64,000 bases of DNA from Prorocentrum cordatum. Its lineage: Eukaryota > Sar > Dinophyceae > Prorocentrales > Prorocentraceae. The notes under the pieces were generated by a model. It saw nothing but the letters and a program-made list of their open reading frames with translations. It was not told where the DNA came from and did no database searches. The first letter of the stretch is position 1. Every line of letters begins with the position of its first letter. The stretch spans positions 97,501 to 161,500 of the forward strand of contig CAUYUJ010019883.1 of the NCBI GenBank assembly GCA_963575745.1. The letters are read 5' to 3'. The position numbers were made by a program, and so were the translations under genes. Below, in pieces: positions 56,641 to 64,000 of the stretch.

Positions 56641-56900
56641 TTGGACAACAAGCTACACACCACACCTCGTGGGACACCTCTTGCGCGGGAGGGAGTGCAG
56701 AATATAGCTGTCCGATGCAGCCGCGGGCACCCTGGAGCGCTGTTTCTGCAACCTTGCCCGCGCCGAGCGTGTGCCAAGAGGTGTGGGGTGTGGTTGTTTC
56801 CGATCATCTTGGGCCTTCTCCTTGTCCTCCACGTCGTCGCCCTCCTCCGCCACATGCGCTCCTTCCCGCGGAGACGGAACCGCACGATTTCCCGGAGCGG
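56641..56900. other. Unassigned linker
   Basis: Non-repetitive sequence with short CACACCxCGTGGGACACCTC-type motifs. No gene recognised. Confidence 0.3.
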
Positions 56901-56904
56901 GACG

Positions 56905-57220
56905 AGGAGGACGAGGAGGACGAGGAGGACGAGGACCAGGAGGACCAGGAGGACCAGGAGGACCAGGAGGACCAGGAGGACCAGGAGGACCAGGAGGACC
57001 AAGAGGACCAGGAGGACCGGGAGGACCAAGAGGACCAGGAGGACCGGGAGGACCGGGAGGACCCGGAGAACCAGGAGGACCACGAGGGCCAGGAGGACCA
57101 GGAGGACCAGGAGGACCAGGAGGACCAGGAGGACCAGGAGGACCAGGAGGACCAGGAGGACGAGGAGGGCGAGGAGGAAAAGAAGAAGGAGGACGAGGAG
57201 GACGAGGAGGACCAGGGTGG
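56905..57220. repeat. GGACCAGGA 9-bp repeat
   Basis: About 30 units of GGACCAGGA with few variants. Minus frames read Gly-Pro-Pro collagen-like, plus frames Glu-Asp-Gln. Both follow from the 9-bp period. Confidence 0.9.
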
Positions 57221-57252
<32 letters not shown>

Positions 57253-57685
57253 CTGATGCTGATGCTGATGCTGATGCTGATGCTGATGCTGCTGCTGATG
57301 ATGATGATGATGATGATGGTGATGGCGATGATGATGGTATGATGGTATGATGGTATGATGGTGATGGTGATGATGATACGAATAATAATGATGATACTGA
57401 TGATGATGATGATGATGATGATGATGGTGATTCTGATGATGATCATGATGATGAAGAAGAAGAGGAGGAGGATGGTGGTGGTGATGATGATGCTGCTCTT
57501 GAATTGATGGTGATGATGACGATGATGGCGAAGAGGAGGAGGAGGAGGTGGAGGAGGAAGAGGATGGTGATGGTGGTGATGATGCTGCTGATGATGATGA
57601 TGATGACGATGACGATGCTGATGACGATGACGATGCTGATGCTGAGGATGATGATGAGGATGAGGATGACGATGATGATGACGAT

Positions 57686-57720
<35 letters not shown>

Positions 57721-57848
57721 TGACACTGATGATGATGCTTATGGTGATGATGATGAAGCTGATGCTGATGCTGATGCTGGCTGATGATGCTGACGATGCT
57801 GACGATGCTGACGGTGATGATGATGATGACGATGATGATGATGATTAC

Positions 57849-57895
<47 letters not shown>

Positions 57896-58137
57896 CGAGG
57901 ACGATGACGATGACGATGATGATGATGCTGATGATGATGCTCATGGGGATGGTGATTGTGAGAATGAGGATGGTGAGGATGAGGACGAAGATCAGGATTA
58001 GGATCAGAATGATGATGCTGCTGATGATGATGATGACGATAACGATAATGATGACAATTATGATGCTGATGCTGATGACGATGACGATGATCATGATGAT
58101 GACGACGATGACGGTGATGATGATGATGATGACGACA

Positions 58138-58206
<69 letters not shown>

Positions 58207-58555
58207 GTGGCGATGATGATGATGACGCTAGCAATGAGGCCGACGATGATCATTATGATGCTAATGATGATCATGGTTGTGGCGGTGGTGATGATGATGG
58301 TGTTGGTGAGGGTGATCTGGCTGATGACGATGATAATGATGATGATGCTGATGATGATGATGCTGATGATGATGATGATGATGATGATGCTGACGATGAT
58401 GATGGTTATGATAATGATTCTGATGATGATGGTGGTGATGATTATGATAATGATGATGACGATGCTGGCGATGCTGATGGGATGGAGATTGTGGTGGTGG
58501 TGGTGACGATGACGATGAGGACGACGACAACGACGACGATGATGATGATGATGAC

Positions 58556-58617
<62 letters not shown>

Positions 58618-58790
58618 TCATGATGATCATGATGATGCTGATGATGCTGATGATGACGACGACGATTATGATGATGATGATGCTGATGATGCTGATGCTG
58701 ATGTTGAAGATGATGATGGGGATGGGGATGGGGATGGGGATGGGGATGGTGGTGGTGATGATGATGAGGAGGAGGAGGAGGAGCAGCAGG
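57221..58790. repeat. (GAT)n / (GAC)n satellite
   Basis: About 1.6 kb of GATGAT with GCTGAT, GACGAT and GGTGAT variants. Poly-Met, poly-Asp, poly-His, poly-Ile and poly-Ser frames in all phases are repeat artefacts. Confidence 0.95.
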
Positions 58791-59065
58791 ATGATGCTCG
58801 GGATGAGGATGAGGATAAGCATGAGCATGAGGATGCGGATGCGGATGCGGATGAGGAGGAGGAGAAGAGGAGGAGGAGGATGAGGAGGAGGAGGAGGAGA
58901 AGGATGAGGAGGAGGAGGGGAAGGATGAGGAGGAAGAGGAGGAGCAGCAGCACCAGCACGAGCCGGAGGACGAGGACGGGCCGAGCACGCTTATGAGCAG
59001 GAGAAGGCGGAGGACGAGGACGAGCCAAGCTCGAGGAGGAGGAGGAGGAGGAGGAGGAGGTGGAG
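58791..59065. repeat. GGATGA to (GGA)n tract
   Basis: Transitional GATGAG repeats becoming GGA repeats. Confidence 0.85.
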
Positions 59066-59219
59066 CTGATGCTTTTGCTACTGCCCATACCCCTGGATCT
59101 GATACCGCTGATACTGCTAGTTAGTGCTGCTCTGGACGCACTCAGAACATCCAGCAAACAGACCCTGAAGCAATGATCAGCAGCAAGGCTGCATGGACAC
59201 TCTAAACACTGACACTCTG

Positions 59220-59275
59220 ACCGTAGCCATTTTGGCTCAAGCCATTTTGGCTCAAGGCTGTGATTTTGGCTCAAG
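59220..59275 (+). other. Triple relict spliced leader
   Basis: A full-length exact match to the 22-nt dinoflagellate leader (59,220-59,241; first base A, then CCGTAGCCATTTTGG, then CTCAAG) is followed directly by its last 15 nt (59,242-59,256) and, after six bases, by its last 13 nt (59,263-59,275). This nested order, longest outermost and shorter inward, is the known signature of mRNA-derived DNA that was transcribed, trans-spliced and reinserted more than once. A genuine SL RNA gene would have a GT donor directly after the leader. It does not here. Confidence 0.93.
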
Positions 59276-60210
59276 GCCTTAAGCGGACAGGATTTGTTTT
59301 ATGAGCTCACGGCGCCAGGTACTCCAGGCGGCCCCCCCGGCGTTGCTCTAACGCTTGCGCCGCGATGTGGGGGTTACTTGAATGTATCCCTCTTGTTGCT
59401 CATTTGCTCCTGGAGCCAGCGTCGAGAAGGTTGGTGACTTGCGCGTGCGGGGCACTATTGGTGTTCATGCTACTGTTTCAGCCTGCCAGCTGCACAAGAA
59501 AGAGTACGTCGATGGTTGTGGCAGTTTGCAATCACGTTCAGTACTCCAACGTGCACGACCGTTTTATCGGGCTACTGGTGCTTGTGCGGACAGGCCCTGG
59601 GGCTTCTCGTGTTCCATTTGATGTTTTTGGTCATCGTCGGCGTGTGGCTTGCGCGTTGGTCGTGATTTCGACGTCGCGGGCTTACACGGACGACTTCAAT
59701 TCTTGTCAACTGGGGTAGTAGTTATTACAGGATTTGTTTGGCCCCGGGCGCAGGGAAGGCAGTGGCGGCTCCACGCTGCGGATCCGCCGGGTGCTGCGAC
59801 CCTCGTGGAGGATTCCGTCGCAGACTTCAGCACCAATTTTTTCGGCAAGTGGGACGCCTTCGATGGTTCGTTGGTCTCCTTTCAGCTTTGCTTTATTCTT
59901 GCCGTCATCGGATCCTTCGTCGTCTGCGGCTTTGCGGCCCTCGGCGTCTTCCTCACAGGCCTCCCCTGGCTGCTGACCAGCTCTCGGGGGGCTTGGGATC
60001 TGCCCTGCGCGGCGGCGGTCCCGAGCCCTAGGCACGTCAGGGTCAAGAGCGCGCTCTGCTTAAAGGCCTACAGGCGCTTCTAGCTCATTGTGCGACTTCT
60101 TCCACTCCCGCAGGGCCAGCTACGCCTCCGAGGGGGGCTCCACGCTCTCCGGGTACGCCCAGCTCCAAGACAAAACGCAAGCGGGCCAAACGCCAGGCCA
60201 AGGCTTGCGA
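59276..60210 (+). other. Retrocopied sequence downstream of the relict leader
   Basis: Non-repetitive sequence that should be the 5' part of the retroposed transcript. Plus frames at 59,365-59,718 (117 codons, hydrophobic start MWGLLECIPLVAHLLLEPAS) and 59,649-60,083 (144 codons, one hydrophobic stretch SFQLCFILAVIGSFVVCGFA) are not low complexity, but I recognise no family. They may be decayed coding sequence or a 5' leader of the LINE that follows. Confidence 0.35.
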
Positions 60211-60214
60211 AGGT

Positions 60215-60815
60215 TTGTTCGGGGCGTTCCGACGCATCGTGGAGCGAGCCGACAAGTCTGGCGACACCAAGCCCGTTCTCGACAAGCTGCGCCGCGTCGT
60301 CAATGCAGCAGTGGATGGAACGCTCGACTCATCTACTGCGTCCTCGACGAGTCGACCGAAGGCCACAGGCAAAGTCAGGGCTAAAGCGAAAGCGGAGCCC
60401 AAGACGAAGACGGTTTCTGCCCCGCGCGTTGCCGAGAACCTTCTAGGATCGGCGCCTTCACGCACGCCAACTCCGACCTTCACCCCTACTGCGCTCCGGC
60501 CGGAGCACTGGACGGGCACTCTCGTCACCTCGGGCACAGACCTATCGTTCCAGATCAAGGCTCAGGCGCACCTCGTACTCGGCGTCGTGCGACGCCTCCC
60601 CGACGGCATCGCTGAGCACACCTTGCCGCAGGGGGCGACCATCACGATCCTGCTGGACCGACCTGCGCCTGGTGCGACGGCACTTCGAGCGCCTGCGATT
60701 GACGCCAAGGGAGCGCCGAAGGTTGTCAATCTCTGGCTGTACCAATTGGGCGCTCCTGTCACAGCTTTCCGCTGGACCGCACGGCCTGGGAGCAGCGTTC
60801 TGATTGTCTCGATTT
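60215..60815 (+). pseudogene. LINE ORF1/ORF2-leader-like fragment
   Basis: Well-formed frame: basic N-terminus (MFGAFRRIVERADKSGDTKP), a Lys/Ala/Pro/Ser linker (KVRAKAKAEPKTKTVSAP), then a compact domain-like part with LRPEHWTGTLVTSGTDLSFQ, ATITILLDRPAPGATALRAP and KGAPKVVNLWLYQLGAP. I recall similar PEHW(T)G...NLWxY segments upstream of the endonuclease in dinoflagellate LINE polyproteins, but cannot verify this here. It is followed by RT-tail, zinc-knuckle and RNase H sequence on the same strand. The frame stays open to 61,393, but after about 60,815 (an A/T-rich patch) the protein character changes. Confidence 0.4.
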
Positions 60816-60889
60816 ACGTAATATGCATTGTATTGTTTAATTTTTTGGGGCGGCCGACCTGCGCCCACGCGATCAACAACCAGCTGAGG

Positions 60890-61680
60890 CTTACGCGTGC
60901 ATTGTTTGTTGACAACCAGCCTCCAGATGCTTGGCTGCAAGGTGATAATTTTGTCGGAGTTTCTCATGGATGCCCCCATCGCATGTTTTCTTTGCGACAT
61001 TACATGCGACCGCTTCATCATGAGCAGGTCTTGGCGCGGGCTCTCAGCTGCCCTGGAGGCCACTCGTCAGATCGACTTCTCAATTGGCCCAGCCTCGAAG
61101 GTGTCCAAGTGCGCGCGCGGCGCAGCGGTGGCCTTCGGCCCACGGGTTCCCACGCGGACCGACGCAGCGCTATCCGAGATCGCCTGTCGCAGGACTTTCC
61201 GACACCTCGGGGGGGACCTCGTCATGGGCCATGCCGCAGCCGAGCCAGTGGCTCAACGACGGCTGCATGTTTTTCGGGGTCCGCCTTCAGGTGGTCAGGC
61301 TGTTGCCCTGCGCTCAGAAAGGCGCCTGTGTCGCCGGCGTCGCAGCCGCGCTCTGGTGCGATGGTGGGCACGCGCGCGCGCGTTCACAAATGATTTCGGC
61401 ATCGCCGTGGGCGGCTTCGGCTCCCCTGGGCAAGACTAGGGCTGGAAACGCCATGCGGCGATCCCGGCCTGTGACTCACCTCTTGGGGCCTGGCTTACAC
61501 CGCACTCACATGGCTTGCGTGGCCATCTACACGGCGATCCGCATGTGTTACCCCGCGGTGCTGGCCAACATGCCAGCATCGTGCCGGCGGACGTCTGGGC
61601 AGGCCTGTGGATTCAGCGCAAGCGATTTCAGTTTGGACCTTTTGCTCTAGTCGATCGTGGCTGTGCGACGCTGGACATTG
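60890..61680 (+). pseudogene. LINE reverse transcriptase C-terminal remnant
   Basis: In one frame, DFSIGPASKVSKCARGAAVA, then RRTFRHLGGDLVMG (about 61,070-61,225), resembles the RT thumb region, where a Lys-Cys is followed by an FRHLGG strand. Later pieces in other frames (GLHRTHMACVAIYTAIRMCY at about 61,490; VPADVWAGLWIQRKRF at about 61,580) fit the connector before the zinc knuckle. The catalytic motifs are missing, so most of the RT is deleted or too decayed to see. Confidence 0.45.
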
Positions 61681-61715
61681 AACTGCCGATTTCTCTATTC
61701 TTGCTCACCTTCTTC

Positions 61716-61934
61716 ACCACCCACCAAACCACCCCAACCCAACCCGAAGGCCCAAATTTATCCTCGATTTCCAGTGGGGGGGGGGGTCGGGGAACGTTGA
61801 AAAAACACATGGTATCCGTACCCCCCCCCAACCCGAAATTCGGGTCAAATTCGGGTCAAATTCGGGTCAAATTCGGGTCAAATTCGGGTCAAATTCGGGT
61901 CTTCGGGTTGGGTTGGGGTGGTCTGGTAGGTAGT
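61716..61934. mobile_element. MITE-like element with 34-bp terminal inverted repeats
   Basis: The termini at 61,716-61,749 and 61,901-61,934 match as inverted repeats at 31 of 34 positions. Both include ACCACCCCAACCCAACCCGA. The 219-bp element has no coding capacity. Its right half holds a tandem repeat of the 11-bp unit TCAAATTCGGG (about six units, 61,837-61,900). A clear target-site duplication is not obvious. It lies between the RT-tail and zinc-knuckle parts of the LINE. Confidence 0.75.
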
Positions 61935-62133
61935 CATCTTCGTCGAGCTGCTCGGAGTGCAGTGCGCGGGCCCCGCAGGGCGGCCCACGTCGGTCTTCGT
62001 CTTCACGCGCCACGTGCTCCTCCGCGCCGGGGCGTCGCTGCACGCGGGGCCGCCCGCCGCCCGAAAGATTTCGGCGGGCTCGAACTCGGGCTCTTGGAGG
62101 ACCAGGGGGCTTGGGAACAATTAAAAACAATAA

Positions 62134-63283
62134 ATGTTGCCATTGACGTTGGAAATTATCCAAAAAACGTACAACAAACAGCATTTGATACTGCTGCTTT
62201 ACATTGATAACACGTATGGGGCGCAGCTTCACTACGGCGGCCCTGCCTCAACGACAGCTGTCCCATGGACATCGCTCAAGATTTCTCGCGTTGCTGATCG
62301 CGAGACCGACGACATGTATGTTCGGTGTTGTGTGGCTGCCGAGACGGTGACACATTGTCTATGGGAGTGCCCAGGTAATGCAGCTGAACGGCAGATTTTC
62401 GATCTTCAGGTACCTGGCAATGAGTGTCCTCGTGGTTCACCGTCGTCTCTTACTCGATGTGATCTTCTTCCTGCCCTTCTCAGAGTCGATCCGGTTCCCA
62501 GTTTGACGGAAGCGAAAGCAATCTTATATTATTCTCTACGCGTGAGCGCTATTGCCACTCAGGCGGTAGTCGCCCAGCGCTTTGTTAAGTCAGTTTCTTT
62601 GACCTTGGATCCGCCGCGGGCGCGCCCCATCGATGATATTCACCGCGCGGCCCTTCGCCCTCTACGTCGTCTCAAGCGGCATGTTGGAGGGCAAGGCCAT
62701 GGGGGGGGAGCTCCTCGAGGGTTACGCCTTCCTGCTCAACCTGCTCCTGGCTTCATGTCACCGGAGCTGATTGCGGTCTCCTGCGACGGCTCTTCGAAAC
62801 AGTCCGCCGACGCTGCGGTCTCCAGCTGGGGGGTCACCGCGGCCGCGCCCGCGTCCTCTAGCTTGCTGGATTTCCGCGGCATCACCATCTTGGATCCAGA
62901 GCAGCAAACAAACATAGGGGCTCAACATCATACGAGTAATGTTGGTGAGTTATATGCGTTATGTTTTGCTTTGTGGTGTGTGCTTGAATCAATGTTGTCA
63001 GCGTTTGGCAACGCCTTCAATTTCATCTTACATCATCGAATACGACTCGGAGTACGCAGCAGGCGTGGCGCAGCGGCGCATCCGAGGGGCGGCGAATGTT
63101 CAGCTTGTTTTGCGGCTTCGCCACATGCTTGATTCGTTTGCTTGTTATGTTGTCTTCAGGAAGGTCGAGAGCCATCCTGGGCAATCTCTTAGAGATCGCG
63201 CTGGTCATCTGTCCAACTGCGGTGCCTCTGGAAGCGTAAGTGGCCCGGTCAATCTACATCGCTGGGCGAGCTCTTCGAGCTAA
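62134..63283 (+). pseudogene. LINE zinc knuckle and RNase H, frameshifted
   Basis: Begins with an RT-tail zinc knuckle: CC (62,326-62,331), then AAETVTHCLWECPG with His at 62,353, Cys at 62,356 and Cys at 62,368, the usual C-x-H-x-C-x-E-C-P pattern of non-LTR RTs. From about 62,755 an RNase H domain follows: AVSCDGSS (Asp, 62,785), NVGELYAL (Glu, 62,947), then after a frame change near 63,020 EYDSEYAAGV (Asp, 63,044) and VESHPGQSLRDRAGHL (Asp, 63,194). All four acidic residues of the D-E-D-D set are therefore present, split over two frames by one indel. This is a young-looking 3' end compared with the minus-strand LINE at 19 kb. Confidence 0.75.
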
Positions 63284-63341
63284 TCGTCGTTTACTTCGAG
63301 GTCAGGCAGCCCTTGATCATGCTCAACATTGGCACTCGTGC

Positions 63342-63410
63342 ACGGTAGTCCACAGGTCAGCCCTTGTCTGCACTTCAATTCTTGGCGTTGTGCGCGCGAA
63401 CAGGGGTTGC
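63342..63410 (+). repeat. PPR cassette module and tail relic (i)
   Basis: GGTAGTCCACAGGTCAGCCC, TTGTC, then CTTCAATTCTTGGCGTTGTG and CGCGCGAACAGG. This corresponds to the VVHGSALV module joined straight to the cassette tail (reads VVHRSALVCTSILG), as in remnants (b) and (d) 13-15 kb to the left. Confidence 0.5.
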
Positions 63411-63605
63411 AGTGAAAAAGATCCCCCCCCATCGACGGAGCCTCCAGTGGGTGCCCCCCCGAGGTCGGGCGTCGCCGTTGCCCGTTCTCTCGGGGAGTGC
63501 ACTAAGTCTTCGCAGGATCTTTCGTCGCCGTTTTTCTCTGGGATTCCTCGGCGTTCTTCGGGGCGCGCGATGCGGACCGCGGCTTGTTCGCGGGCCTCCT
63601 CGGGG
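63411..63605. other. Unassigned linker
   Basis: GC-rich non-repetitive sequence between the module relic and the satellite copy. No gene recognised. Confidence 0.3.
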
Positions 63606-63865
63606 CGCGTGGCCTCATGGGGGGCGCCGCCGAAGGCCCCAGTGCCAGGGTTGACATATGTCCCTTGGAAAATTTGGACACGCGCACACGCACACGACTC
63701 GTGGCCTCATAGGGAGCTCCACCGAAGTCTCAATAGCAGGGCTCACACGCGTCGCAAGTCCAGTTTTGACACGCCCCTCACACGGAGCGTGGCTTCATAG
63801 GGGGACTCAGGGAGTTTCACCGAAGGCCTTCGTGGTAGGGTTCGCACCCGTCCCGGTAAGTGTTT
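63606..63865 (+). repeat. Diverged palindrome-satellite copy
   Basis: Three degraded units in left-arm orientation: GCCGAAGGCCCCAGTGCC, then CGACTCGTGGCCTCATAGGG and AGCTCCACCGAAG, then CACGCCCCTCACACGGAGCG and TGGCTTCATAGGG. Spacing is less regular than 90 bp. Confidence 0.65.
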
Positions 63866-64000
63866 TGGCGCGTCGTCGTCGCTGTCGACGAGGATAATTG
63901 AAGGTTTGTGTTTTGCTCGCCTTTTTTGTTCGGGTGGGTTTGTGTGGGGCGAGTCGCGTCGCCGTTTTATGTGACATTCGGTAAGTGTGCAGGAATTGAG
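63866..64000. other. Unassigned right edge
   Basis: CGTCGTCG-type short run near 63,875, then non-repetitive sequence to the window edge. Nothing recognised. Confidence 0.3.

Noticed and set aside
56550-58988. 812-codon minus frame and collagen-like Gly-Pro-Pro frame
   Set aside because: Produced by the 9-bp GGACCAGGA and 3-bp GAT repeats. Equally long low-complexity frames exist in other phases.
59220-59300. SL RNA gene
   Set aside because: No GT donor after the leader. It is followed by truncated leaders, which is the retroposition signature instead.
59706-60035. Minus-strand charged frame (EEDAEGRKAADDEGSDDGKNKA)
   Set aside because: It lies opposite the LINE and the relict leader, with no supporting domain. 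Probably an antisense reading of plus-strand sequence.
61225-61300. WLNDGCMFF resembling a Ulp1/C48 protease start
   Set aside because: No catalytic His, Asp or Cys context follows. The region fits a LINE RT tail better.

Overview
The window is nuclear DNA of a dinoflagellate. The decisive evidence is an exact match to the dinoflagellate trans-spliced leader at 59,220-59,241, followed by two shortened relict leaders, and a one-mismatch leader at 45,150-45,171. High GC, extreme simple-repeat load, plant-like PPR (pentatricopeptide) repeat fragments and decayed LINE and copia retroelements fit this. A Prorocentrum-like species is my guess from memory of similar PPR proteins; the window alone does not prove it. 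Nothing looks bacterial or viral.

Very little is intact gene. Most long open frames are artefacts of GC-rich tandem repeats with periods divisible by three.

Layout. 0-18.3 kb: purine (GGA)n and AAT blocks, minisatellites, GGCCCCAAGA-type arrays, an inverted-repeat element at 4.4-5.6 kb and a 100-N gap at 17,750-17,849. 19.1-25.2 kb, minus strand: a decayed LINE with endonuclease, reverse transcriptase and RNase H pieces in the expected order, split by repeats. 25.9-34.3 kb: a giant inverted repeat (arms about 2.5-2.65 kb, spacer about 460 bp) built of a 90-bp satellite, bracketed by a GAGACATCC minisatellite. 34.6-35.6 kb, minus: an ORF1-like zinc-ribbon and coiled-coil fragment. 36.3-38.8 kb: a diverged satellite copy, then a copia reverse transcriptase joined in frame to a LINE C-terminal domain. 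39.2-44.3 kb: simple repeats and TCTTGGGGCC arrays. 45.15-56 kb: a relict spliced leader, a PPR gene fragment and a field of short PPR cassettes in one orientation, spaced about 1.2-1.9 kb apart in GGCCCCAAGA repeats. 56.9-59.1 kb: (GAGGACCAG)n and (GAT)n. 59.2-63.3 kb, plus: triple relict leader, then a decayed LINE with ORF1-like, RT-tail, zinc-knuckle and RNase H pieces and an inserted MITE-like element. 63.6-63.9 kb: another satellite copy.

The pieces do not form an operon or pathway. They record mRNA and retroelement recycling through reverse transcription, followed by local tandem duplication. The strongest leads are the spliced-leader relicts, the PPR cassette array, the giant palindrome and the copia-LINE chimeric frame.
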